Shown in pieces: positions 20,069-31,299 of a stretch of 64,000 nt of DNA; the first letter of the stretch is position 1; every line of letters begins with the position of its first letter. A program made the translations under genes and the position numbers. The stretch lies in contig NZ_QLTT01000011.1 in assembly GCF_003269295.1 (NCBI RefSeq), forward strand, positions 124,001 through 188,000. Reading direction: 5' to 3'. The stretch is from Lentzea atacamensis (GTDB lineage Bacteria > Actinomycetota > Actinomycetes > Mycobacteriales > Pseudonocardiaceae). Below the pieces are notes generated by a model that was not told where the DNA came from, did no database searches, and saw nothing but the letters and a program-made list of their open reading frames with translations.

Positions 20069-21715
20069 ATGGCGGAGCTGACGATCTCGTCGGACGAGAT
20101 CCGCAGTGCGATCGAGAAGTACGTCTCGAGCTACTCCCCGGAGGTCAGCCGGGAAGAGGTTGGTGTCGTCGCCGAGACCTACGACGGCATCGCCATCGTC
20201 GAGGGCCTCCCGGGCACGATGACCAACGAGCTGCTCGAGTTCCCCGGTGGCGTCCTCGGCGTCGCCCTGAACCTCGAGGTCCGCGAGATCGGTGCGGTCA
20301 TCCTCGGTGACTTCGACAAGATCGAAGAAGGCCAGGAGGTCCGCCGGACGGGCAAGGTCCTGTCCGTGCCGGTCGGCGACGGCTTCCTCGGTCGCGTCGT
20401 CAACCCGCTGGGCCAGCCGATCGACGGTCTCGGCGACATCGTCGCGGACGACAACCGCGCGCTCGAGCTTCAGGCCGCGTCCGTGCTGCAGCGTCAGCCG
20501 GTGTCCGAGCCGATGCAGACCGGCATCAAGGCGATCGACGCGATGACCCCGATCGGTCGCGGCCAGCGCCAGCTGATCATCGGTGACCGCAAGACCGGCA
20601 AGACCGCGGTCTGCATCGACACGATCATCAACCAGAAGAAGGCCTGGGAGTCGGGCGACCCCAAGCAGCAGGTCCGCTGCGTCTACGTCGCCATCGGCCA
20701 GAAGGGCTCCACCATCGCGGGCGTCAAGACCGCGCTGGAGGAGGCGGGCGCACTCGAGTACACGACGATCGTCGCCGCCCCCGCTTCTGACTCGGCCGGC
20801 TTCAAGTGGCTGGCGCCGTACACCGGCTCCGCCATCGGCCAGCACTGGATGTACCAGGGCAAGCACGTCCTGATCATCTTCGACGACCTGACCAAGCAGG
20901 CCGAGGCGTACCGCGCGATCTCGCTGCTGCTGCGCCGCCCGCCGGGCCGCGAGGCGTACCCCGGCGACGTCTTCTACTTGCACTCGCGTCTCCTCGAGCG
21001 TTGCGCGAAGCTGTCGGACGAGATGGGCGGCGGCTCGATGACGGGTCTCCCGATCATCGAGACCAAGGCGAACGACGTGTCGGCGTACATCCCGACCAAC
21101 GTCATCTCGATCACCGACGGTCAGTGCTTCCTCGAGTCCGACCTGTTCAACGCCGGTGTCCGCCCGGCCGTCAACGTGGGTATCTCCGTTTCCCGCGTCG
21201 GTGGTGCCGCGCAGATCAAGGCGATGAAGCAGGTCGCGGGCTCGTTGCGTCTCGACCTGTCGCAGTTCCGCGAGCTGGAGGCCTTCTCCGCGTTCGCGTC
21301 CGACCTCGACGCCGCCTCGCGCGCCCAGCTGGACCGCGGTGCCCGTCTGGTCGAGCTGCTCAAGCAGGGCCAGTACTCCCCGGTGCCCGTCGAGGAGCAG
21401 GTCGTCGAGATCTTCGCCGCGACCAAGGGCCACCTGGACGACGTCCCCGTCGGCGACATCCGCCGGTTCGTCGCCGAGTTCAAGGACTCGCTGCGCCGCA
21501 ACCACGCGGACGTGCTCGCGGGCATCGTCGAGACCAAGCAGTTCGGTGACGACGCCCAGAAGCGCATCGCTGACGCCGTGGCCGAGTTCAAGAAGCAGTT
21601 CACCGCTTCGGACGGCACGACGATCGTCAACGAGGCGCCCGAGAAGGCCATGGACGCCGACAAGGTCGCTCAGGAGTCGGTGAAGCTGCACAAGCCCGAG
21701 CCGACCAAGAAGTGA
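20069..21715 (+). CDS. atpA: F-type ATP synthase subunit alpha
   Basis: Regulatory nucleotide-binding subunit of the F1 head, 548 residues. Walker A is GDRKTGKT (residues 172-179), with the family motifs [20 protein letters not shown] and [14 protein letters not shown] charged C-terminal extension ([16 protein letters not shown]) resembles the one that restrains ATP hydrolysis in mycobacteria; that similarity of function is inference. The gene lies between atpH and atpG. Confidence 0.97.
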   Translation: MAELTISSDEIRSAIEKYVSSYSPEVSREEVGVVAETYDGIAIVEGLPGTMTNELLEFPGGVLGVALNLEVREIGAVILGDFDKIEEGQEVRRTGKVLSVPVGDGFLGRVVNPLGQPIDGLGDIVADDNRALELQAASVLQRQPVSEPMQTGIKAIDAMTPIGRGQRQLIIGDRKTGKTAVCIDTIINQKKAWESGDPKQQVRCVYVAIGQKGSTIAGVKTALEEAGALEYTTIVAAPASDSAGFKWLAPYTGSAIGQHWMYQGKHVLIIFDDLTKQAEAYRAISLLLRRPPGREAYPGDVFYLHSRLLERCAKLSDEMGGGSMTGLPIIETKANDVSAYIPTNVISITDGQCFLESDLFNAGVRPAVNVGISVSRVGGAAQIKAMKQVAGSLRLDLSQFRELEAFSAFASDLDAASRAQLDRGARLVELLKQGQYSPVPVEEQVVEIFAATKGHLDDVPVGDIRRFVAEFKDSLRRNHADVLAGIVETKQFGDDAQKRIADAVAEFKKQFTASDGTTIVNEAPEKAMDADKVAQESVKLHKPEPTKK

Positions 21716-21723
21716 TCTGAGCC

Positions 21724-24067
<2,344 letters not shown>

Positions 24068-24085
24068 GCTAGCTCTGGGCTTTCC

Positions 24086-24122
24086 GAAGGGCCGTTCCTC
24101 CTCTGTGGAGGGACGGCCCTTC
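24086..24122 (+). terminator. Terminator after atpD
   Basis: GAAGGGCCGT (24086-24095) pairs with ACGGCCCTTC (24113-24122), and an inner CCTCC/GGAGG stem leaves a 5-nt loop. It starts 19 bp after the atpD stop. It should stop the ATP synthase transcript before it reaches the inserted genes and atpC. Confidence 0.85.
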
Positions 24123-24149
24123 TGGCGTTTCCTGTCGAGTGTCGTCAGG

Positions 24150-24166
24150 TTTCCATTCAGTGGAAA
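24150..24166 (+). promoter_or_regulatory. Palindromic operator candidate before the MFS gene
   Basis: TTTCCA (24150-24155), 5 nt, TGGAAA (24161-24166), about 80 bp upstream of the MFS start. The arm sequence and spacing resemble IclR-type operators that govern aromatic acid catabolism and uptake genes. No IclR gene is in the window, so the regulator is unknown. Confidence 0.4.
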
Positions 24167-24244
24167 TGCTCTCTCCCCTCTTTCTGTTGTATCGCCGGAC
24201 GATGCACGGCATCTCAGGCAGTGCCTCGACGAGGAGGAGAGCTC

Positions 24245-25411
24245 GTGAACAAATGGGTGTTGCCGCTGTGCTGGACGGCCGTCCTGCTCGACGGCTTCGA
24301 TCTGGTCGTGCTCGGCACGGTGATTCCGGTGCTGTTGCAGGAGAAGCTGTTCACCACGGCGTCGGCCAGCGCGGTGTCCACGGCCGGTCTGGTCGGGATG
24401 ATGCTGGGAGCGCTCATCATCGGCACCATCACCGACGTCATCGGGCGGCGCAAGGTGATGATCTGGGCGGTGGCCGCGTTCTCGGTGTTCACCCTGGCCT
24501 GTGCGGTGGCGCAGGACGCCACGACGTTCGGGGTGTTCAGGTTTCTGGCGGGGCTCGGGCTTGGCGGGTGCCTGCCCACGGCCATCGCGTTGGTGAACGA
24601 GGCTCGGCCCCAGCAGGGCGGGCGCGCCACCACGCTGATCATGACCGGGTACCACGTGGGTGCTGTCATCACGGCGCTGCTGGGAATCGTGCTCATTCCG
24701 CAGCTCGGATGGCGGTCGCTGTTCGTGGTCGGGGCGTTGCCCGCGTTGGTGCTGGTCCCCTTGATGGTCAAGCACCTGCCGGAGACCGTGGCTCGCAAGG
24801 CGCCCGCGCGGGAGGCGGTCGGCTCGCTGTTCAAGCCCGGGCTGCGGAAGGCGACGCTGGCGTTCTGGATGGCGTCGTTCATGGGCCTGTTGCTCGTGTA
24901 CGGGCTCAACACCTGGTTGCCGCAGATCATGCGCAGCGCTGGGTACGAGCTCGGTACGGCGCTCGCCCTGCTTCTGACGCTCAACATCGGTGCGGTGGTC
25001 GGGCTTCTGATCGCCGGCACGGTGGCTGACCGGATCGGGGTCAGGCCGGCGGCCATCGGGTGGTTCGCGGGTGCTGTGGTGTTCCTGGCCCTGCTCAGCA
25101 TCAAGCTGCCGGGGCAGAGCATCTACGTGGCCGTGCTGCTGGCCGGGTGTTTCGTGTTCAGCGCGCAGGTGCTCGTGTACGCGTATGCGGGGCGGGTCTA
25201 CGAGGAGAACCGGGCCACCGGCATCGGGTGGGCCGCTGGGATCGGGAGGCTGGGGGCCATCAGCGGGCCGTTGCTCGGTGGGGCGTTGTTGACGGCCGGG
25301 CTGGCGCATCCGTGGGGGTTCTACGCGTTTGCGCTGGTGGCGGCGCTCGGGGCCGTGGGTGTGCTCGCCGTGGGGATGCCGTCCAAAACGGTCGTGCAGC
25401 ACACGCGGTGA
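24245..25411 (+). CDS. MFS transporter, aromatic acid:H+ symporter type
   Basis: A 388-residue, 12-helix major facilitator. The motif DGFDLVVLG in helix 1 is the hallmark of the AAHS family (PcaK, BenK), whose members import benzoate or hydroxybenzoates. The loop 2-3 motif GTITDVIGRRKVM is typical of MFS. The GTG at 24245 follows GAGGAGGAG; an upstream in-frame start (24221) would overlap that SD. No aromatic catabolic genes are adjacent. The gene lies in the segment that splits atpD from atpC. Confidence 0.8.
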   Translation: MNKWVLPLCWTAVLLDGFDLVVLGTVIPVLLQEKLFTTASASAVSTAGLVGMMLGALIIGTITDVIGRRKVMIWAVAAFSVFTLACAVAQDATTFGVFRFLAGLGLGGCLPTAIALVNEARPQQGGRATTLIMTGYHVGAVITALLGIVLIPQLGWRSLFVVGALPALVLVPLMVKHLPETVARKAPAREAVGSLFKPGLRKATLAFWMASFMGLLLVYGLNTWLPQIMRSAGYELGTALALLLTLNIGAVVGLLIAGTVADRIGVRPAAIGWFAGAVVFLALLSIKLPGQSIYVAVLLAGCFVFSAQVLVYAYAGRVYEENRATGIGWAAGIGRLGAISGPLLGGALLTAGLAHPWGFYAFALVAALGAVGVLAVGMPSKTVVQHTR

Positions 25412-25426
25412 TGGCACAGTCGGGTT

Positions 25427-26956
25427 ATGTCCCGACATGCGCCGCACGACGATCCGGGCACACCGGACACCAGATCGCCCTGGCGGTACCTCTGGTGGCT
25501 GGTCAAGATGCAGCGCTGGCGGGTGCTGGCCGGGGCGTGCTGGGGGTCGCTGTGGATGTGCGGGCTGATCTTGCCGCCGTACCTCATCGCCAGGGCCATC
25601 GAAGAAGGGCTTCGGGGTGGGAGCCGCACCGCGTTGGTGTGGTGGTGCGTGGCGCTCGTCGTGGTGGCCGGGGTGCTGGCGCTCCTCGGAGTGGCCAGGC
25701 ATCGCACGATGACGCTCGTGCGCACCGACGCCTCGCTGAGGACGGCGCAGGTTGTTGTTCGGCACGTCACCGCACTTGGTGGTGTGGTGCGGCGGAGGCT
25801 GTCCACCGGTGAGCTGACCTACCTGCAGAACGGGGACACGGCGCGGATCGCGCATGCGCTCACCAGCACCGGGCCCGGAGTGGGTGCCGTGATCGCGTAC
25901 GCGGTCACTGCCGTGCTGCTCGTGCGGATCTCGGTGCTCGTCGCGGTGGTGGTGCTGCTCGGTGTGCCGGTGCTGGCGCTGGTCACCGGGCCGGTGATGC
26001 GGCGGCTGCACGCGGTGGAGGCCGGGTACCGGCACAGCCAGGGGGAACTGACGTCGCGGGCCGGGGACATCGTGGCCGGGCTGCGGGTGCTGTCCGGGAT
26101 CGGCGGCAAGCCGGCGTTCGAGGAGCGCTTCAGGGCGATGTCCCGTGCGGTGCTGAAGGACGGCTACCGGGTTTCCGGCTGGTTGAGCTGGGTGCAGGCG
26201 TTGACCTGGGGGTTGCCGTCGCTGTTTCTCGCGGCGGTCACGTGGATCGTGGCGCGGATGGCGGTCACCGGGGCGATCACGATTCCCGAGATGCTCGCGG
26301 TGTACCTGTACGTCACGACGTTGATCGTGCCCGTCAGCTTCTTCATGGAAGGCGCCGACGCGATTCCGCGGGCGCTGGTGTCGGCGCGGCGGGTGATCGA
26401 CGTGCTCAGGTTGCGGCCGGAGGCCGGTGCCGCGGGAGAGCCGTTGGTGGTGCAGGACGGTGTGCTGACGGTTGTGGTGTCGGCGAACTCCACGCTGGCG
26501 CGGGAAGCCGTCGAGCGGTTGCCGGGGGTCGTGGCGGACAACGACGACTACCTGTTCCGGGGGACGGTGCGCGAGGCGGTGTCGGTGGCCGAGCACGACG
26601 AGATCGACCTCGAGCAGGCGGTGTGGGCGGCGGCCGCGGTGGATGTCGTGGAGGCCTTGCCGGACGGGCTCGACTCGCGGCTGGAAGCGCAGGGGCGCAA
26701 CGTGTCCGGCGGGCAGCGGCAGCGGCTCAGGCTGGTGCGGGCGTTGTTGAGCGAGCCGGACCTGCTGGTGTTGGTGGAGCCCACCTCGGCGTTGGACACG
26801 GTCACCGAGGCGGCTGTGGTCAAGCGGGTCAAGGAGGCGCGGTTCGGGCGGACCACCGTCGTCGTGTCGGCGTCGCCGTGGTGGGTGGGGCAGGCGGATC
26901 GGGTGGTGCACCTGGATCCCTCCGGTGTGCAGGGGGAACTGGAGGAGAGCCGATGA
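25427..26956 (+). CDS. ABC exporter half-transporter with degenerate ATPase (lacks Walker A and B Asp)
   Basis: A 509-residue type IV ABC exporter half: six membrane segments (about 30-310), then a shrunken nucleotide-binding domain. The Walker A loop has collapsed to VSANST (351-356), with no GxxGxGK and no lysine. The signature motif is intact (VSGGQRQRLRL, 426-436). The Walker B aspartate is Val450 (LLVLVEPTSALD, Glu451 kept), and the switch histidine region reads VVVSASPWW. It cannot bind ATP on its own but can supply the signature to a partner. The partner gene overlaps by 4 nt. Substrate unknown. Confidence 0.9.
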   Translation: MSRHAPHDDPGTPDTRSPWRYLWWLVKMQRWRVLAGACWGSLWMCGLILPPYLIARAIEEGLRGGSRTALVWWCVALVVVAGVLALLGVARHRTMTLVRTDASLRTAQVVVRHVTALGGVVRRRLSTGELTYLQNGDTARIAHALTSTGPGVGAVIAYAVTAVLLVRISVLVAVVVLLGVPVLALVTGPVMRRLHAVEAGYRHSQGELTSRAGDIVAGLRVLSGIGGKPAFEERFRAMSRAVLKDGYRVSGWLSWVQALTWGLPSLFLAAVTWIVARMAVTGAITIPEMLAVYLYVTTLIVPVSFFMEGADAIPRALVSARRVIDVLRLRPEAGAAGEPLVVQDGVLTVVVSANSTLAREAVERLPGVVADNDDYLFRGTVREAVSVAEHDEIDLEQAVWAAAAVDVVEALPDGLDSRLEAQGRNVSGGQRQRLRLVRALLSEPDLLVLVEPTSALDTVTEAAVVKRVKEARFGRTTVVVSASPWWVGQADRVVHLDPSGVQGELEESR

Positions 26957-28683
26957 ACCGGCTGCCGATCGCGGACCGGCGTGAGGTGCGGCGGGCGGCC
27001 GTGCGGTTGATGCGGGGTGAACGGCGGGCTCTGACCGTGGTTCTCGTGCTCACGGTGCTGACGGCGCTGGCCGGGCTCGTCGGGCCGTACCTGCTCGGCA
27101 AGATCGTGGGTGGCGTGAAGGACGGTGGGCTCACGCTGTCCACCGTGGACCTGTTTGCGCTGGGTGTGCTCGGTGCGGCTGTCGCACACCTGTTGCTGGT
27201 GCGGTACAGCGCTTTGCAGGCGGCACGCCTTGGCGAACGGTTTCTGGCCTCGCTGCGCGAGGAGGCCGTGACGCGTTCGCTGGCCTTGCCGGCACGGGTG
27301 GTGGACCGGCTGAGCACCGGCGATCTGCTCACCCGTGTGACGAGCGATGTCGGCACGGTCGGGCAGGCGTTGCGGGACAGCGTGCCCGAGGTGTTCACCG
27401 GCGTCGTGCACATCGTCGTGGTGTTCGTGGCGATGTTCCTGCTGGATCCGGTGCTGGGTCTGGCGACGCTCGTCGGGGCGCCGTTCACCGTGTGGGTGCT
27501 TCGCTGGTACCTGGCGCGTGCGCGCGACGCGTACCTCGCGGAGAGCGAGGCCAACGGTGACGTGGCGGAGATTTCCGCCGCGGTCGGTGGGGGCAGCCGG
27601 ACCATCGAGACCTACGGGCTGCGTGACCGGATGGTGGCCGCGGCGGACGACACCATCGCTCGTTCGTACCGGGCGCGGCTGCGGACGTTGCGGCTGCGCA
27701 ACGTGCTGTTCCCGGTGACCAGCTTCGTGAACACCTTGCCGACCGCGTTGGTGCTGCTCATCGGCGGCCTGGTGCACGCGGCCGACGGCGTAGGCATCGA
27801 GGTCGTCGTCACCGGCGCACTGTGGGTGTGGCGGCTGGGGGAGCCGATGGACCGCATTCTGTTCTGGATCGAGTTCCTGCAGCGGGGCAGCGCGTCGTTC
27901 GCCCGGATCGAAGGGATCGGGGCCGACGCGGAACCCGTTCCGGCGGTGGGAGTACCGGCCGACGACCGCATCGAGGTGCGCGGGGCTCATCACTCCTATG
28001 TGGACGGGCATGAGGTCCTGCACGGCGTGGATCTCGTTGTGCAGCCTGGAGAACGGCTCGCGATCGTCGGGGTGTCCGGTGCGGGCAAGTCGACCCTGGG
28101 CAGGCTGATCGCGGGCGTCGACCGGCCGGCCGAGGGGGCGGTGCTCGTCGGCGGGGTGCCGGTCGCGGATCTCGTGGCCGCGGGCGAGCAGCAGGTCGTG
28201 CTCGTGACGCAGGAGCATCACGTGTTCATCGGGACGTTGCGGGAGAACCTGGCGATGGCCGCCCCGGACGCACCGGACGAGCGGTTGGTCGAAGCCCTGC
28301 GCACCGTCGAGGCGCAGTGGTTCGACGAACTGCCGGAAGGGCTGGACACGAAGCTCGGCGCGGGCGGGCTGGAGCTCGATCCCGCGCAGGCACAACAACT
28401 CGCGCTCGCACGGGTGGAGGTCGCCGACCCGCACACGCTGGTGCTGGACGAGGCGACGTCCTCACTCGACCCGGCCACGGCCAGGCACACCGAGCGCGCG
28501 ATCGCGGCCGTGCGGGAGAGTCGCACGGTGATCGCGATCGCGCACCGGTTGCAGACCGCGCGTGACGCCGACCGGATCGCGGTCGTCGACGCGGGTCGCG
28601 TCGCGGAGCTGGGGTCACACGACGACCTGGTGGCCGGAGACGGCACCTACGCGACGCTCTGGCGGTCGTGGCACGGCGGTTAG
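26953..28683 (+). CDS. ABC exporter half-transporter with intact Walker motifs but degenerate signature
   Basis: A 576-residue partner of the preceding gene. Six membrane segments are followed by an ATPase domain with Walker A GVSGAGKST (Lys379), Q-loop Gln420, Walker B TLVLDE (Glu500) and switch His531 (IAHR). The signature motif is destroyed: LELDPAQAQQLAL (473-485), with LDPAQ instead of LSGGQ. In the heterodimer this nucleotide site would pair with the intact signature of the partner, giving one working site. The ATG at 26953 overlaps the previous stop. Exported substrate unknown. Confidence 0.9.
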   Translation: MNRLPIADRREVRRAAVRLMRGERRALTVVLVLTVLTALAGLVGPYLLGKIVGGVKDGGLTLSTVDLFALGVLGAAVAHLLLVRYSALQAARLGERFLASLREEAVTRSLALPARVVDRLSTGDLLTRVTSDVGTVGQALRDSVPEVFTGVVHIVVVFVAMFLLDPVLGLATLVGAPFTVWVLRWYLARARDAYLAESEANGDVAEISAAVGGGSRTIETYGLRDRMVAAADDTIARSYRARLRTLRLRNVLFPVTSFVNTLPTALVLLIGGLVHAADGVGIEVVVTGALWVWRLGEPMDRILFWIEFLQRGSASFARIEGIGADAEPVPAVGVPADDRIEVRGAHHSYVDGHEVLHGVDLVVQPGERLAIVGVSGAGKSTLGRLIAGVDRPAEGAVLVGGVPVADLVAAGEQQVVLVTQEHHVFIGTLRENLAMAAPDAPDERLVEALRTVEAQWFDELPEGLDTKLGAGGLELDPAQAQQLALARVEVADPHTLVLDEATSSLDPATARHTERAIAAVRESRTVIAIAHRLQTARDADRIAVVDAGRVAELGSHDDLVAGDGTYATLWRSWHGG

Positions 28684-29894
28684 AGCGGCACAGTTGTCGT
28701 GTCGCCGTTGCGCATCACGGCCACCTGCGTGGTGCCGGGCGGCGCCAGCCACGCGTGCTCGCGTTCCTCTGGCCCGAGCAACGTGTTGCGGTCGGCGAGG
28801 AGCGTGCCCTGGCCGTCCGGCAACACCAGCCGTACCGGTACGGGCGTGCCCTTCGCCGCGAGGCTGCCCGTCAGCGCGCGGTCGAACGTGCCGTCCGGCT
28901 GGTAGAGAGCGCCGACCAGCTCCCCGTTCGCCTCGGTCACCACCGCGAACCGGCCGTCGGGGAGCCAGGCCCGAACCTCCCAGAGCGGCCACTCCGTGCC
29001 GTAGTCCACGTAGCCCCGCCGCCAGACGTCCTCGGACACCAGCTTGTCCTGGCTCTGGCCGGGCTTGGCGGGCTCCTGCCTGCTGGAGGCCCACATCACG
29101 TCCGTCCAGCCGAGTCCGGGATGCGGCACCATCGCCTTCTGCCGCCCGGTCTCCTCGCGCGGGGTGATCCGTTCCCCGACGCGGGTGACGTCGCCATCGG
29201 CCGGGGCGGCGTCTGCGCGCACGAACACGGCTTTGTCCTCCAGCTTGGCGCCCACCACCGCCACCCCGTCGGACAACACGGCTTGCCACCACACTCGCGA
29301 GTACCGGAGATCCGGCCCGCGCACGGGATTCACCGACCAGAAGACCTGCCGGCCGAGACTCAGCACGACGTACGTCGACTCGTCGGCACCGAAGCGGTAG
29401 ATGCCTTCCTCTCGGCCCTCCTTGAGGACGATCTCCTGGCCGACGACGACGTTGCCGTGCACCAGTCCCACCAGGGTCTGCGGGTCCTTCGCATGGGCCA
29501 CCCGCACCGACTGCGCGACCAGTGCCGCCGGGCCGCTCGGCGTGTTTCCCATCCAGAACACGTGTGCGTCCGTTGAGACCTCCGTCACGCCGCCACCGAC
29601 CTGCGTCTTCTGCTTCCACGCGGCCAGCGACTGCGCGATGAGATCGGTCTTGCCCGACAGGTCACCACCCGTCGCCGCGGTGAGCCGCGCATCCGCAGCC
29701 GTGAACGGTTCGGGGGAGGGGGAACGGGTCAGCACCACCCCCGTCATCACGCCTGCGATCAATGCGACTGCCGCGGTGATTGAGAGCAGTTTGCGCGTGT
29801 GTCGTCGTCGCGCACCGGCCATCACGTCCCCCACGAATCCCGGCCGCACGTCCAGTTCTGCTGTCGCGGCCTCCATTGCTTCCTTCAGTTCCAC
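28680..29894 (-). CDS. CU044_5270-type membrane protein, partner of the sigma factor
   Basis: A 404-residue protein with a cytosolic N-terminus ([16 protein letters not shown]), one membrane helix (about 36-56, LLSITAAVALIAGVMTGVVL) and a large beta-rich extracellular region. This layout is that of the CU044_5270 family, found in actinobacteria directly after SigE-family sigma genes, where it may act as an anti-sigma or sensor (inference). The start overlaps the end of the sigma gene by 10 nt. The 3' end overlaps the convergent ABC gene by 4 nt. Confidence 0.75.
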   Translation of the reverse strand: MELKEAMEAATAELDVRPGFVGDVMAGARRRHTRKLLSITAAVALIAGVMTGVVLTRSPSPEPFTAADARLTAATGGDLSGKTDLIAQSLAAWKQKTQVGGGVTEVSTDAHVFWMGNTPSGPAALVAQSVRVAHAKDPQTLVGLVHGNVVVGQEIVLKEGREEGIYRFGADESTYVVLSLGRQVFWSVNPVRGPDLRYSRVWWQAVLSDGVAVVGAKLEDKAVFVRADAAPADGDVTRVGERITPREETGRQKAMVPHPGLGWTDVMWASSRQEPAKPGQSQDKLVSEDVWRRGYVDYGTEWPLWEVRAWLPDGRFAVVTEANGELVGALYQPDGTFDRALTGSLAAKGTPVPVRLVLPDGQGTLLADRNTLLGPEEREHAWLAPPGTTQVAVMRNGDTTTVPL

Positions 29895-30373
29895 GTCAGC
29901 ACCTGCTCACCCATCAGCTCCCGCATGCGGGCGAGCCCGCGCGAGGTCTGGCTCTTCACCGTGCCGACGCCGCAGCCGAGCGTGCGGGCGGTCTCGGCCT
30001 CGCTGAGGTCGTCGAAGAACCTCAGCACCAGAACCGCGCGCATCTTCCTCGGCAGCTGCGCCAACGCGCGCACCACGCTGTCCGCGTCCACGACCTGCTG
30101 TTCGTGCCCGCGAGACGCGGGCACCGCCCCCAGTTCCAACGGTGCCTCCGGCTTGCGGGAACGCCGTCGCCAGCGATTGGCCGCGGCGTTGGCCAGCGCG
30201 GTGCGCGCATAGGCCTCCGGAGAGGTTCTGATTCGGCGCCACTTGCCGTACATGCTCATCAGGACGTCCTGCAGAATGTCCTCGGCGGCGCCTTTGTCAC
30301 CGCCGCACAGCAGGTAAGCGGTGCGCAACAGTGCCTGTGAACGCAACGCCACGAAGTCCTCGAAGTCCTGCAT
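29885..30373 (-). CDS. SigE-family (SACE-type) ECF RNA polymerase sigma factor
   Basis: A 162-residue extracytoplasmic-function sigma factor. Region 2 begins [19 protein letters not shown], with the -10 binding segment [19 protein letters not shown]. Region 4 is [35 protein letters not shown]. The start ATG at 30373 is fixed by the SD AAGGGGGG directly upstream; the longer frame to 30580 crosses into the promoter region of atpC. It is co-translated with the membrane protein that follows and divergent from atpC. Confidence 0.88.
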   Translation of the reverse strand: MQDFEDFVALRSQALLRTAYLLCGGDKGAAEDILQDVLMSMYGKWRRIRTSPEAYARTALANAAANRWRRRSRKPEAPLELGAVPASRGHEQQVVDADSVVRALAQLPRKMRAVLVLRFFDDLSEAETARTLGCGVGTVKSQTSRGLARMRELMGEQVLTWN

Positions 30374-30479
30374 GTCCCCCCTTCGGCGGTTGTCGAAGGT
30401 ACTGACACCGGGCGGGTCGGCAAGGTTGTCGGGCGACCGTTTAGACTCAGTTCGACTCCAGACGACGAGGGAGATACGC

Positions 30480-30845
30480 GTGGCCGAGATGACCGTTGAA
30501 CTGGTCGCCGTTGAACGCCGCCTGTGGTCCGGCAAGGCCACCTCTGTATCGGCGCAGACGACCGAGGGCGAGATCGGCATCCTGCCTGGTCACGAGCCCG
30601 TTCTCGGCCAGCTGGTCGAGGGTGGCGTGGTGCGCGTCCGCACGACGGACGGGGCACTGGTCACCGCCGCGGTGCACGGTGGCTTCCTCTCCGTGACCGG
30701 CACCGGCGTCTCGATTCTCGCCGAGGACGCCGAGCTCGCGGGCGAGATCGACGTGGACGCGGCGCGGTCGGCGCTGCAGGACGCGGATGACGCCGAGCGC
30801 GCACGTGCGGCAGCGCGCGTGCGGGCCGTGGAACAGTCGGCCTGA
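30480..30845 (+). CDS. atpC: F-type ATP synthase subunit epsilon
   Basis: A 121-residue rotor subunit that regulates ATP hydrolysis. The N-terminal beta-sandwich ([33 protein letters not shown]) and a short C-terminal helical part are complete. The start is GTG at 30480 with SD GAGGGAG. It is detached from atpD by a terminator and five genes and needs its own promoter; TAGACT at 30442-30447 is a possible -10. DUF2550 follows, as after atpC in mycobacteria. Confidence 0.95.
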   Translation: MAEMTVELVAVERRLWSGKATSVSAQTTEGEIGILPGHEPVLGQLVEGGVVRVRTTDGALVTAAVHGGFLSVTGTGVSILAEDAELAGEIDVDAARSALQDADDAERARAAARVRAVEQSA

Positions 30846-30867
30846 GACCGGGCGCGAGGGCGCAGCC

Positions 30868-31299
30868 GTGGGGATCACCGAGATTGCCGGACTGATCCTT
30901 CTTGGGGTGGCGGTCGTCATCGCCTACTTCGCCTGGCGCCGCATCCGGCTGCTGCGTGAGGGTGGCGTGCACGTCGCGCTGCGCAGCCAGTTCGACGATC
31001 GTGGCCGTGGCTGGCATCTGGGCGTGGGGCACTACCGGGGCGACAAGTTCGCCTGGTTCCGGGTGCTCTCGCTCGGGTCCGGCCCGGATCAGCTGATTTC
31101 CAGAGACGGACTCGAGATCGACGCGCGTCGTGAGCCGACGGGGCCGGAGGCGTACGCCATGCCGGTCGGAGCCACGGTGCTGCGTTGCCGCTCCGCCTCG
31201 GGTGAGGTCGAGATCGCGATGGGCCCGGACGCGCTGACAGGATTTCTGTCCTGGTTGGAGTCAGCGCCTCCGGGCCGCAGCATTCCCTGGGCTTCCTAG
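30868..31299 (+). CDS. DUF2550 membrane-anchored protein
   Basis: A 143-residue protein with one N-terminal membrane helix (IAGLILLGVAVVIAYFAW) and a soluble domain typical of DUF2550 (RGWHLGVGHYRGDKFAWFRVLSL). The family is conserved next to atpC in Actinobacteria (Rv1312-like) and has no known function. The GTG at 30868 lies 22 bp after atpC, so the two are probably one operon. Its stop shares CTAG with the convergent adenosyltransferase gene. Confidence 0.85.
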   Translation: MGITEIAGLILLGVAVVIAYFAWRRIRLLREGGVHVALRSQFDDRGRGWHLGVGHYRGDKFAWFRVLSLGSGPDQLISRDGLEIDARREPTGPEAYAMPVGATVLRCRSASGEVEIAMGPDALTGFLSWLESAPPGRSIPWAS

